Source of the DNA: Neorhizobium alkalisoli
GTDB taxonomy: Bacteria; Pseudomonadota; Alphaproteobacteria; Rhizobiales; Rhizobiaceae
DNA length: 64,000 nucleotides
Assembly: GCF_007829835.1 (NCBI RefSeq)
Contig: NZ_VIWP01000009.1
Span: 1 to 64,000, forward strand
Reading direction: 5' to 3'
Shown here: positions 34,594 to 43,564 of the stretch, in pieces
Layout of the letters: every line of letters begins with the position of its first letter
Position numbering within the stretch: the stretch's first letter is position 1
Program-made: the position numbers and the translations under genes
The notes under the pieces: model-generated
Database searches by the model: none
What the model saw: only the letters and a program-made list of their open reading frames with translations
What the model was told of the DNA's origin: nothing

Positions 34594-36879
34594 ATGCAGG
34601 AAGAGCGGCCAGAAGGTATTGAACGCTACGACGACCCAGCAGGCGGTTGGGGAGCCCTTCGGGCCGTCGCCAAGACCCTGGCCCATCAGCAGGTCGTCGC
34701 TCAGGGAGCCGCGACGCTCCTCAAGGCAAACCAGCCGGACGGTTTCGATTGCCCCGGCTGTGCATGGCCCGATCCCAAGCATACTTCCTCGTTCGAGTTC
34801 TGCGAGAACGGCGCGAAGGCCATCACGTGGGAATCAACCGCTCGACGGGTCGGCCCGGAGTTTTTCGAAAACAACACCGTCGACGAACTCTGGACCTGGA
34901 CAGATCACAAGCTGGAAGACGCCGGAAGACTGACGACGCCGCTTTTCTACAATCGGAGCCGCGACCGCTACGAGGCCATCGAATGGGAAGAGGCGCTTCA
35001 AATCATCGCGTCCGAACTCAACAAGCTGCCCGATCCGAACATGGCCGAGTTCTATACCTCCGGCCGTGCCTCGAACGAAGCAGCTTTCATGTATCAACTC
35101 TTCGTTCGCGCCTTCGGCACCAACAACTTCCCGGACTGCTCGAACATGTGTCACGAAGCCACGAGCGTAGGCTTGCCAAAGTCGATCGGCGTGGGCAAGG
35201 GAACCGTCCTGCTTGAGGATTTCGATCACTGTGATGCGATCTTCTCGTTTGGCCACAATCCGGGCACCAACCACCCTCGCATGATGACGACGCTGCACGA
35301 AGCTTCACGGAGGGGCGTCCCGATCGTGGTCTTCAATCCTCTCAGGGAGCGCGCGCTGGAAAAGTTCGCCGCTCCGCAAAACCCGGTCGAAATGGTCACT
35401 CTGACCTCGACCCCAATTGCGTCCGCCTACCATCAGCTACGTATCGGCGGTGACATCGCCGTCCTCCGCGGACTGATGAAAATGGTGTTCGAGAAGGACA
35501 CGGCCAGCATTCGACGGGGCGGAGAAGGCGTTCTCGACCGCTTGTTCATCGCCGAGCACACCGTCGGATTTAGGGAGTTGCGGCAGGATATCGAAGCTAC
35601 GAGCTGGGAAAGCATCATCCAGGTTTCCGGGCTTACCCTGGAAGCATTCTCCAGCGCCGCGGACGTCTACATCAAGGCAAAAAACGTTATCGTCTGCTAC
35701 GGTATGGGCGTCACCCAACACGAGAACGGAACCGCAAACGTACAGCAACTCGCGAACTTCTTGATGCTTCGCGGGAACATGGGACGGAAAGGCGCAGGGA
35801 TCTGCCCGCTTCGCGGTCATTCGAACGTGCAGGGTGACCGTACCGTCGGCATCACGGAAATTCCGAACGCGGCATTGCTGGACGGCATGGAGAGAGCGTT
35901 CGGTTTTCGGCCGTCGGGCGAGAAAGGCCACAACGCGATCGAAACAATCGCGGCGATAGCTGAAGGCAGATCCAAGGCTCTCGTCTGCCTTGGCGGAAAC
36001 CTCGCCGTCGCGATGTCGGACCCAGATGCCACGTTCCAAGCGATGCGTAAGCTGGATCTGGCCGTTCATATAGCGACAAAGCTCAATCGCTCTCACCTCC
36101 TGCTGGCCAAGACGTCGATCATTCTGCCCTGTCTCGGACGAACTGACCTCGACACCCAGGCGTCGGGACCACAGTCGGTAACCGTCGAGGATTCAATGTC
36201 CATGGTCCACGCGTCCCGCGGGTTTCTGAACCCGCCAAGTCCCCTGCTCCGCTCTGAACCTGCGATCATCGCGGGGATCGCCAAGGCCACGCTCGGGTCG
36301 CGTCACGGGATCGACTGGGACGGGCTTATCGGCAACTACGATCGTATCCGCGACAAGATCGAGATCGTGTTCCCGGACTTTCACGAATTCAACAGGCGTG
36401 TCCGCGTAAAGGGTGGCTTCCGTCTCGACGTCCCCGCGTCTTACCGGATGTGGAAGACGGAAAGCGGAAAGGCGGCTTTCCTGCTACCGCCCAGCCTTGA
36501 TGGCGATCACCTGCTCCGTGATCGCGATGCGCTTATGCTGACGACCATCCGTAGCCACGACCAGTACAATACCACCGTCTACGGGCTCGATGACCGCTAT
36601 CGCGGCGTTTTTGGCAGAAGGGACGTCGTTTTCATGAACAAGACAGACCTCGCCGACCGAGGACTACGTGACGGCGACCTCATCGACCTGACCACCATCC
36701 TTTCGACCGAACCTCGAAAGGCGAGCAAGTTCACCGTGGTCGAGTACAACATCCCCAAGGGATCGGTGGCTGGCTATTACCCGGAACTCAACGTGGTCAT
36801 CACGCTCGAACGCTACGACCGTCTATCGGGAACGCCGTCATACAAGAGCGTTCCGGTGATCGTTTCCGCAGCCGCGTGA
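34594..36879 (+). CDS. YdeP/FdhF-like molybdopterin oxidoreductase
   Basis: The 761-residue protein belongs to the formate-dehydrogenase-alpha-like group that includes E. coli YdeP. These enzymes bind bis-MGD molybdenum cofactor in the cytoplasm. Family signs are GFDCPGCAWPDPKH near residue 60, FYTSGRASNEAAFMYQLF, FPDCSNMCHEATSVGL, FSFGHNPGTNHPRM, and a C-terminal cofactor-binding domain with TTIRSHDQYNTTVYG. No Tat signal is present. The reaction is unknown; YdeP has been linked with acid resistance in E. coli. The ATG at 34594 follows AGAGGATCGAGC. The next gene starts 47 bases on. A second molybdoenzyme and a MoaA gene lie about 10 kb downstream. Confidence 0.88.
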   Translation: MQEERPEGIERYDDPAGGWGALRAVAKTLAHQQVVAQGAATLLKANQPDGFDCPGCAWPDPKHTSSFEFCENGAKAITWESTARRVGPEFFENNTVDELWTWTDHKLEDAGRLTTPLFYNRSRDRYEAIEWEEALQIIASELNKLPDPNMAEFYTSGRASNEAAFMYQLFVRAFGTNNFPDCSNMCHEATSVGLPKSIGVGKGTVLLEDFDHCDAIFSFGHNPGTNHPRMMTTLHEASRRGVPIVVFNPLRERALEKFAAPQNPVEMVTLTSTPIASAYHQLRIGGDIAVLRGLMKMVFEKDTASIRRGGEGVLDRLFIAEHTVGFRELRQDIEATSWESIIQVSGLTLEAFSSAADVYIKAKNVIVCYGMGVTQHENGTANVQQLANFLMLRGNMGRKGAGICPLRGHSNVQGDRTVGITEIPNAALLDGMERAFGFRPSGEKGHNAIETIAAIAEGRSKALVCLGGNLAVAMSDPDATFQAMRKLDLAVHIATKLNRSHLLLAKTSIILPCLGRTDLDTQASGPQSVTVEDSMSMVHASRGFLNPPSPLLRSEPAIIAGIAKATLGSRHGIDWDGLIGNYDRIRDKIEIVFPDFHEFNRRVRVKGGFRLDVPASYRMWKTESGKAAFLLPPSLDGDHLLRDRDALMLTTIRSHDQYNTTVYGLDDRYRGVFGRRDVVFMNKTDLADRGLRDGDLIDLTTILSTEPRKASKFTVVEYNIPKGSVAGYYPELNVVITLERYDRLSGTPSYKSVPVIVSAAA

Positions 36880-36926
36880 CCGCCTTGACGACCGCGAGCG
36901 CCCAACCTGCCGATGAGGAGAAAGCC

Positions 36927-37793
36927 ATGCGAGTACTCGCCGATCTTGAATACAGCGATCTTCTCATGCTCGATGCGTACGTTCCGGACGCCCCCCTTGG
37001 GGCGATCCTATTGCTGCATGGCGGATGGCTTGAGGGCGACAAGAACGGAGAGGCGGTCCTCGCGGAGCGCCTATGCAAATCGGGATTTCTCGTGCTCTCG
37101 GCGAATTACCGCCTGGATCGAACTGGCCCGAACGGTCGGGCGCTGACCGACGCGGTCGCCGCGCTCCGGTGGCTCCGTGGGTCTGATTTCGACTTCGATC
37201 GGGCTCGTATCGCGGTGCTAGGCATAGGCACTGGTGGTACGGTCGCGATCGAGGTCGGTTTGCAGCAAGGCGTTCCTGTCGTCGCCTGGTCACCGCTGAT
37301 CGACTTCAAGGGGTTCATGGATAGCTCCGCGACGCTCGGGGACAGCGATCATCTGCGTGACTACCATGGAGTTAGTTGGGATATGATCAAAGATGCGGGT
37401 GAGCAGGTCCCGTTCCTCCGCGGCGTCATTTTGGCGATGGTTGCCAACAACCTCAGCCTCCTCGCCTCGACCAGCCCTTTGAGCAGGGTCACCCCGAAGG
37501 CTGCTCCGGCGCTGCTTTTCAATTCAACGAATGAAATCATCCCTGCCCGCGGCGCTTCCTTGATGCAGGAAGCGATGACTGACAGCGGCGTGCCATGCAA
37601 AATCAGCTTTCTCGAAGGATCAAGGCACGGTTCGGAGTACCTGCTGTCCGCGCTGCCTTCCACGATCCAGTTTTTCCGCGAGTCTTTCTCACACGATCAC
37701 CTCGCCGCAACACAGGACACGAAAGGCACCGCGAAACCGCAGCCGGGCAACATTGAGACGGCGGTTTCGGTCGGTCTGCAGCCCTCGGTCTGA
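36927..37793 (+). CDS. Alpha/beta-hydrolase-fold protein lacking the nucleophilic serine
   Basis: The 288-residue protein has the esterase-type opening ILLLHGGWLEGD (oxyanion-hole HGG) and a late histidine in GSRHGSEYLL. At the nucleophile elbow, where GxSxGG is expected, it reads VLGIGTGGTVAIEV, with glycine in place of serine. It is therefore probably not a normal esterase; it might bind a ligand or have a different mechanism. AGGAG lies six bases before the ATG at 36927, which I prefer. A GTG at 36876 overlaps the stop of the molybdoenzyme and would add 17 residues. It is on the same strand just after the YdeP-like gene, so probably co-transcribed with it. Confidence 0.75.
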   Translation: MRVLADLEYSDLLMLDAYVPDAPLGAILLLHGGWLEGDKNGEAVLAERLCKSGFLVLSANYRLDRTGPNGRALTDAVAALRWLRGSDFDFDRARIAVLGIGTGGTVAIEVGLQQGVPVVAWSPLIDFKGFMDSSATLGDSDHLRDYHGVSWDMIKDAGEQVPFLRGVILAMVANNLSLLASTSPLSRVTPKAAPALLFNSTNEIIPARGASLMQEAMTDSGVPCKISFLEGSRHGSEYLLSALPSTIQFFRESFSHDHLAATQDTKGTAKPQPGNIETAVSVGLQPSV

Positions 37794-37910
37794 GGTTCCC
37801 GTCACCCGGCGCATGGTCTTGGCTGGCGGTAATCGAGCGCCGCGGGAGCGATTTGAGACAATCCTCCTCCCAAAGCTCCGTGCATCCTTCCCTGGCCACC
37901 AAACTCGCCG

Positions 37911-39434
37911 ATGAAGTATGTCATGATCGATCAAGTACTTTCGAATCCAGCATTGCAGTTCTCCATTCTGGTCTTGGTGACCGTGGGGGTGCGCGTCGTC
38001 CTCGGACGGAATCCGACGATCAGGTTCATTGTGAGCGTGTGTTTCTTCGCTCTCCTGACCGCCACTCTGCTGTCGCACGACATCGCGCCCTACTCTCCCG
38101 ATCTCGGCGACAACGTGTTGTCGCGGAGGATAACCACCGGGTTTCTCAAAGCCGTGTGGTGGATCGGTGCAGCGGTGGTACTGGTAAGTGCGGTCCGGCT
38201 GTTTCTTATTTTCGAGAACAAGCCTCGGGAAGGTCGGCTTGCCCAAGATCTGGTCATTGGGGTCATCTATCTCGGAGCAGGCCTGGCTTTGATCGCAAAT
38301 GTCTTCAGCCTGCCTGTCGGCACGCTGATCGCGACGTCCGGTGCCTTCGCGATCGTTTTGGGTCTCGCGTTGCAGAGCACTCTCAATGACGTCTTTTCCG
38401 GCATCGCGCTGAACCTTGGCCGCCCTTACGCCGTCGGCGATTGGATAGTTTTGGAGGGAGGTTTCCAGGGACGCGTGGTGGAGACCAACTGGAGATCGAC
38501 TCACTTGATAAACGGCACTGATGACCTTGTCGTCCTGCCAAACAGCACCCTGGCAAAAGCGCGCCTCGTCAACCTGACGCGGCCGGAAGAGACGCATGGC
38601 GTCTCGATAACGGTCCGGTTCCTTCCCACCCGTACTCCAGCCGCGATCGAGGAGACGATGCGGACGGTCCTGCTGAGCAGCTTTGCCATTCTCAAGACGC
38701 CGCCACCCTCGGCGCTGGTCGTCGGGATCGACAGTCACGCCGTCGAAATCGAGCTGACCTTTCGCGTTCGCGGGTTTTCCGCCGCCGGAGCGGCAAAAAG
38801 CGAGCTTTATGATCTGATCTACCGCCACGCGAGGGCCAACGGACTGAAACTGGCCGCACCACGTGACGTCACGGTCCAGCATTCCGAGGCTTCGGTGGAG
38901 GCGCAGTCCGTCAAGCATCCCGGAACCCCTTGGCGGTTGCTGGAGTCGATACCGCTTTTCGCCACGCTGACAGACGACGAGAAAGACGCGCTAGCGTCGA
39001 GTATGACACGCCATACCTACCAGAAAGGCTCGGTCATCACCTCGCAGGGGAGCAAACTTTCCTCCCTGATGATCATGAGAACCGGCGTCGCGGCGCTGCA
39101 GCGGCTGGAGAACGGACACATGGTCGAGCTTGCACGTCTGTCGCCGGGCGACCTTTTCGGTGAAAGGGGGGTTTTGGTCGATGCTGCGGAGGCGGCAGAC
39201 ACGACTGCCCTGACTTTTGTGGTGATCTACGAGATAACCAAGGAAGATCTCGCCGCTGTCATGCGTGACCGTCCGGCTCTCGCGGAGGAGCTCGGCACCC
39301 TACTTTCACGGCGGATGGAGGACGAGGAGCATCTCTCTAACGCCAGCTCCCTATCGCATGGCACGCATCCCGACACACTGGCTACGCGGATAAGACGGCT
39401 CTTCGGTATTCCGCAGGAAACGGACCTACCGTAG
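37911..39434 (+). CDS. MscS-type mechanosensitive channel with cyclic-nucleotide-binding domain
   Basis: The 507-residue protein has about four membrane helices, then the MscS pore helix and beta domain (IATSGAFAIVLGLALQSTLN and RPYAVGDWIVLEGGFQGRV, with VVLPNSTLAKARLVN). A C-terminal cyclic-nucleotide-binding domain follows (residues about 345-460, PLFATLTDDEKDALASSM and LSPGDLFGERGVLV). Fusions of this type are known as cyclic-nucleotide-gated or bCNG-like MscS relatives and often respond weakly to tension. The role would be ion or solute release controlled by a nucleotide. A hairpin terminator follows directly. Confidence 0.9.
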   Translation: MKYVMIDQVLSNPALQFSILVLVTVGVRVVLGRNPTIRFIVSVCFFALLTATLLSHDIAPYSPDLGDNVLSRRITTGFLKAVWWIGAAVVLVSAVRLFLIFENKPREGRLAQDLVIGVIYLGAGLALIANVFSLPVGTLIATSGAFAIVLGLALQSTLNDVFSGIALNLGRPYAVGDWIVLEGGFQGRVVETNWRSTHLINGTDDLVVLPNSTLAKARLVNLTRPEETHGVSITVRFLPTRTPAAIEETMRTVLLSSFAILKTPPPSALVVGIDSHAVEIELTFRVRGFSAAGAAKSELYDLIYRHARANGLKLAAPRDVTVQHSEASVEAQSVKHPGTPWRLLESIPLFATLTDDEKDALASSMTRHTYQKGSVITSQGSKLSSLMIMRTGVAALQRLENGHMVELARLSPGDLFGERGVLVDAAEAADTTALTFVVIYEITKEDLAAVMRDRPALAEELGTLLSRRMEDEEHLSNASSLSHGTHPDTLATRIRRLFGIPQETDLP

Positions 39435-39459
39435 CGGCCGCCGAAACGCCGGCGGCCGC
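39434..39459. terminator. Perfect 10-bp hairpin between convergent genes
   Basis: gcggccgccg (39434-39443) and cggcggccgc (39450-39459) are exact inverted copies around aaacgc. It begins at the last base of the channel gene's stop codon and lies 12 bases from the end of the convergent flavoprotein gene, so it can terminate in both directions. U runs are absent. Confidence 0.6.
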
Positions 39460-39470
39460 GGACATCCCCG

Positions 39471-40844
39471 TTATTTCACGTTTGCGAAAAGCATGTTCAG
39501 TCCCTCCGAAATGGTCGGATGGGCGAAGATTCCGTCTCTCAGCACCGTAAACGGCAGATCGCCCAGCATCGCCATCTGCACGACGCTCATGACCTCGCCA
39601 GCGTTGACGCCCAGCATCCCGAAGCCGATGATACGATCGGTGTCCTTTGCCACGAGCGCCTTCATGAAGCCCTTTCGCTGCGAAAGGGTGCGCGCCCTCG
39701 GGACGACGTCCATCGGCAGCCGGGCCACCCGATATTCGAGGTTTCTGGAACGCGCTTCGCTTTCGTTTAGACCCACCCTCGCGAATTCGGGGTCGATGAA
39801 CACGCAGTACGGAATCATCCGTCCGTCCGTCGTTCTGTGGCCACCCTTGAGTTGACCTGAGACAACGCGATAGTCGTCGAGGGATGCGTGGGTGAACATC
39901 GGCGTACCCGCGACCTCGCCCATTGCCCAGACGTCCTGCGCCGAGGTCCTGAGAAGGTTATCCACCTTCACGAACCCTCGCCCATCGAGCTCCACTCCAG
40001 CCAGATCGAGGCCAATCCCCCCGGTCCGCGGACGACGGCCCGCGGCGACCAGCAGATGGGACCCTTCGAAAGCCCGGCCGTCGGCGGTTGTGATGCGCAC
40101 CGACTGTCCGGACTTTCCGGCCACCGTCGTTCCAGCGCAGTTGAGAGCCACATTGACGCCTTCGTCCTGAAGGACTCCCAGCAAGGCGGCGCTGACGTCT
40201 TCGTCCTCTCTCGGAGCGAGGCGAGCGCCCGTCTCTATGATGGTAACTTCCGCGCCGAGCCGCCGGAATGCCTGGCCGAGCTCCATGCCGATATAGCCGC
40301 CGCCGAGAACGAGCAGGTGCGTGGGCATGTCGCCAAGCTGGAGGGCTTCGACGTGGGTGATGGGGTCCGCGGCCGCCAGTCCGGGGACATCCGGTACGGC
40401 GGCAGTGGTGCCAAGGTTTATGAACACCTTGTCGCCCGTCAGTGTCCTGACGCCGTTTCCGGTTTCCACGGCTATCGTCTTGGGCGAGACGAACCGCCCC
40501 CAGCCGATGACGAGCTCGAAGCCGCTGGCGTCGAACCCTGTCTGATTGAAGGCGACCATTTCAGCCACGACGCTGGCCGTCCGGTTACGGACGAGATCGA
40601 GGCTGGTCCGGATGTTATCGGCATGTGTGCCGAACTCGGAGGCTCTGCGGGTAGCGTGTGCCACTTCCGCGCTCCTGATCAGCGCCTTGCTCGGGATGCA
40701 GGCGATATTGATGCATGACCCGCCGATGAGACCCGCCTCGATCACGGCGACGCGCTTGCCTGCCTTGGCCTGCTCTATCGCGAGGGTCTTGCCCGCCTTG
40801 CCGCCTCCGAACACGAGGATGTCGAAGGTTTCCACTTGAGCCAT
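39471..40844 (-). CDS. FAD-dependent pyridine-nucleotide disulfide oxidoreductase (mercuric reductase/lipoamide dehydrogenase-like)
   Basis: The 457-residue flavoenzyme has the FAD-binding start DILVFGGGKAGKTLAIEQA, the redox-active disulfide GGSCINIACIPSKAL (two cysteines five apart), the NAD(P)-binding LLVLGGGYIGMELGQAF, and the second FAD motif DVWAMGEVAG. The C-terminal dimer domain ends HPTISEGLNML, with a histidine at the usual active-site position. It lacks an N-terminal metal-binding domain and the C-terminal cysteine pair of mercuric reductases, so mercury reduction is unlikely. Similar proteins are often annotated as lipoamide-dehydrogenase-like of unknown substrate. ATG follows a GGAGAAACGACA stretch. 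It stands alone. Confidence 0.88.
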   Translation of the reverse strand: MAQVETFDILVFGGGKAGKTLAIEQAKAGKRVAVIEAGLIGGSCINIACIPSKALIRSAEVAHATRRASEFGTHADNIRTSLDLVRNRTASVVAEMVAFNQTGFDASGFELVIGWGRFVSPKTIAVETGNGVRTLTGDKVFINLGTTAAVPDVPGLAAADPITHVEALQLGDMPTHLLVLGGGYIGMELGQAFRRLGAEVTIIETGARLAPREDEDVSAALLGVLQDEGVNVALNCAGTTVAGKSGQSVRITTADGRAFEGSHLLVAAGRRPRTGGIGLDLAGVELDGRGFVKVDNLLRTSAQDVWAMGEVAGTPMFTHASLDDYRVVSGQLKGGHRTTDGRMIPYCVFIDPEFARVGLNESEARSRNLEYRVARLPMDVVPRARTLSQRKGFMKALVAKDTDRIIGFGMLGVNAGEVMSVVQMAMLGDLPFTVLRDGIFAHPTISEGLNMLFANVK

Positions 40845-40969
40845 TGTCGTTTCTCCTTGGGGATTGATCTCCCCTCGGAGAAAAGCAGCTGTCGATAACG
40901 GGCGATTGTAAAATCGAGCCTCTCGCCGGACTTCCGCGGGCGGCTTCCGTCACGCTTACCCCGCCGCGG

Positions 40970-42055
40970 TCAGTCGATCGGGAACACCAGGGAGAAGTTG
41001 AGGCCCGATCGCGTCACGGCGTGATCCATCGTTCCGCGCAACTGGCTCTCCACGATCATCCGCATCAACTTCGAGCCCTGGCTCGCAGTTGCGTCGCAAT
41101 CGACTTCGGGTCCGTCGACCTCTGTCCACCAAAGGCCGATCTCCCCATCGCGACGGGTCCACTGTATTTGAACCTTTCCCGATCCGATGGAGAGCGAGCC
41201 ATGCTTGAGCGCGTTGGTGGCCAGCTCGTTCGCCACAAGACCCAACGCCACGGCGATCGTGGAGCTGATCTCTATCTCGGGGCCATCTGCCAGTATCCGC
41301 GGTTTGTCCGGATCGTGATATGGAGACAGGACACCCGCGATAAGCTCCCGCAGCGGAATACCGGGATTATCCCTGCCTTCGTTGTCGAGGAAGTCGTGCA
41401 CCTCCGCCAATGTCCTTAGGCGTTGCGCGAATTCCTTCGATTGTTCCCTTGGCAGGGAGAGGTTGGCGAGACCGATCGCGGAAGCGTAGACGTTCTTGAG
41501 GCGGTGCCGTACTTCGTCGCGCTCAAGCCTCAAAAGCGCACTTGCCTGGATCTGCTCCCCGAGATCGATGCAGCGTGAGATCGCGGCCGAGGCCGCACGC
41601 GCAAGCGTCTGCGCAGCGACGATCTCCCCGAGAGTATCGGGCAACGTATCCTCGGAAGAGAATTCGAAAACCTCCTCGATCGGTGAGTGGAGCGATCTTG
41701 ATAGGCTCTGGACGCTCCCGGAGAATCTCGACAGGGCGCAGTCCTCCGGACGAACATCTTCCCCGATGGCGCTCACGGAGATCAACTTTGCGGCGGGATC
41801 GGGTAGATACGTAAGGGCTGTCGTGATCCGCGAGGGCTGTTGTACGTCCGCGATCATCCCGGCTTCCGATTGGAGAAGCGCGATGGCTTCGGCCGAAAGG
41901 ATGCGCCGCGCTGCATTACGGGCGATTTCGGAAATCTGGTCGCTGTCGTTGGAAGCCGCGATCTGTGTCAGCGCTTCGACGAGGATGGGATAGGGCTGAG
42001 GCATGTTCGACACCAAATTTCCGCGGGTCGCCGCATGGGCTGTTGATAGCATCAT
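40970..42055 (-). CDS. HWE-family sensor histidine kinase
   Basis: HWE kinases are an alphaproteobacteria-rich class with a distinctive histidine block and a tryptophan-x-glutamate motif in the ATPase domain. The 361-residue protein shows ERDEVRHRLKNVYASAIGLA (phospho-acceptor H), LGLVANELATNALKHGSL (N box) and LWWTEVDGPEV (WxE). The N-terminal 200 residues form a GAF-like input region (PILVEALTQIAASNDSDQ onward) with no membrane helix, so it senses a cytoplasmic signal. The start at 42055 follows GAGGGCATAGCC; ATG at 42004 is possible. No receiver is adjacent. It is divergent from the acyltransferase gene. Confidence 0.85.
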   Translation of the reverse strand: MMLSTAHAATRGNLVSNMPQPYPILVEALTQIAASNDSDQISEIARNAARRILSAEAIALLQSEAGMIADVQQPSRITTALTYLPDPAAKLISVSAIGEDVRPEDCALSRFSGSVQSLSRSLHSPIEEVFEFSSEDTLPDTLGEIVAAQTLARAASAAISRCIDLGEQIQASALLRLERDEVRHRLKNVYASAIGLANLSLPREQSKEFAQRLRTLAEVHDFLDNEGRDNPGIPLRELIAGVLSPYHDPDKPRILADGPEIEISSTIAVALGLVANELATNALKHGSLSIGSGKVQIQWTRRDGEIGLWWTEVDGPEVDCDATASQGSKLMRMIVESQLRGTMDHAVTRSGLNFSLVFPID

Positions 42056-42237
42056 GGCTATGCCCTCGTTTCAGTGCGGAATAGGACGATTCTGCCTTCG
42101 GGGAAGTGTTGATACTTGAGCGAGATCGAATGCAGCGGTTCCGTTCCCCTCAAGCGCGGACTGTCTCGCTCTTCCCGCGACCCGATCCTTCAATATGGGC
42201 AGCAGCTCTCAGCGTATGCGAGGGCATGTAGACCCAG

Positions 42238-43476
42238 ATGACAGGATACGACATGTCCACAACCACATCCCGAACCCTTAGGACGCTCGGCGCGCTTGAG
42301 CATCTATTTGCTGCCTATGGCGAAGACGGTACGATGAACTTCACGATCGCCGCTCGCGTTTCCGGCACGTTGTCGGAAACGGCCGTCGTCGCCGCGCTCG
42401 CCAAGGTGCAGGAACGGCACGTCCTCCTCGGTGTTTCGCTGGGGTGGAGCGAGGATGGCTCGCATTGCTTCGTTGTTTCGGAGCGCCCGATATCCCTCAC
42501 GGCAGTAGCGGCATCGGCGACCACTTGGGAGCGGATCGCCGAACGCGAGATGAACAGGCCACTCGTATCGGCCGACGCTCCGCTTGTCCGCGCCGCGATG
42601 GTTGCCGGGTTCGGTTCGACGACACTATTCCTCACGTTCAATCATGCCATCGCCGACGGCATGGCCGCCGTCTTCGTAATGCGCCAACTGCTGACTGCCC
42701 TGAGCGGAGCGGAGCTTTCGGCCCCGGCCGCTGACGCGAAGCTCGAGGACAGGATAGGGTTGGAGGTGCCGCCCTTCTTCAGCAATTCGGCTGCTTCCTG
42801 CGGGGCTGCCGCCCTCGACGCTGACCCGCTCCATACCTCTACACTTCGAACGACGGTCGATTCCTTGGAAATCGCCGCGGACTGCCTGGTGAAGCTCCGC
42901 CAGACCGCGAAGTCCCGTGACACGACGATAAACTCCATGATCACGGCCGCACTCGGGCGATCACTTGTCTCACTGAATGAACGATGGTCGGAAGAGGCCG
43001 TGCGGGTAATGTCCCCGATTGACCTCAGATCAGAGTTCGAAATTCCCGAGCACGTCGGCCTGTCGCTGTCGATCGCGATTACTCCGTTCGAGAGGGGTGG
43101 GACGGAGTACTGGGACGATGTGAGCCGGGTGCATCAGCAGATCGCCAAATTTCGCCAAAGGAAGATGGCCCTCTGGATGGTCGGGGATATCGCGAAGCGC
43201 TGTGTTGACGATCCGAGCTACGAAGCGACAAGGCAGCGCGTGCTCGAACACGGACCATTTGACAGCGTGATGACGAATTTCGGGGTTTTGCAGATGCCGA
43301 CCAGCTTTGGCGACCTCGTCGTCGAGAAAATGTGGGCTCCGGCTCTTCGCTCGATACCGGGTCAGGACGTCGTGGCGGCGGCGACGTTCGACGGTGGCCT
43401 CAGCCTCGTGCACACCCGCGTGGCGGGAACCGAGGGACTGCTCGCGCGAATGGCCGAAATCCTCCACACCGAATAA
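42238..43476 (+). CDS. HXXXD-type condensation/acyltransferase-like protein
   Basis: The 412-residue protein belongs to the chloramphenicol-acetyltransferase/condensation superfamily. The catalytic motif HxxxD is seen in TFNHAIADGMAAVF, and the structural DLR-type motif in PIDLRSEF. It resembles PapA-type acyltransferases and stand-alone condensation domains, which join an acyl chain to an alcohol or amine. No carrier protein, NRPS or PKS gene lies nearby, so the substrates are unknown and may come from primary lipid metabolism. The start is ATG at 42238; another ATG four codons on is possible. Divergent from the HWE kinase. Confidence 0.8.
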   Translation: MTGYDMSTTTSRTLRTLGALEHLFAAYGEDGTMNFTIAARVSGTLSETAVVAALAKVQERHVLLGVSLGWSEDGSHCFVVSERPISLTAVAASATTWERIAEREMNRPLVSADAPLVRAAMVAGFGSTTLFLTFNHAIADGMAAVFVMRQLLTALSGAELSAPAADAKLEDRIGLEVPPFFSNSAASCGAAALDADPLHTSTLRTTVDSLEIAADCLVKLRQTAKSRDTTINSMITAALGRSLVSLNERWSEEAVRVMSPIDLRSEFEIPEHVGLSLSIAITPFERGGTEYWDDVSRVHQQIAKFRQRKMALWMVGDIAKRCVDDPSYEATRQRVLEHGPFDSVMTNFGVLQMPTSFGDLVVEKMWAPALRSIPGQDVVAAATFDGGLSLVHTRVAGTEGLLARMAEILHTE

Positions 43477-43564
43477 TCGCCGCGTTCACCGCCCGGCATC
43501 TAGTATGTCCCGGGCGGCTCGTGTCCGGGGGAGATTTGCCGAGCCCGGCGATCCTGTTGGGTGG

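Noticed and set aside
39471..40844. Mercuric reductase function
   Set aside because: No metal-binding N-terminal domain, no C-terminal cysteine pair and no mer genes nearby.
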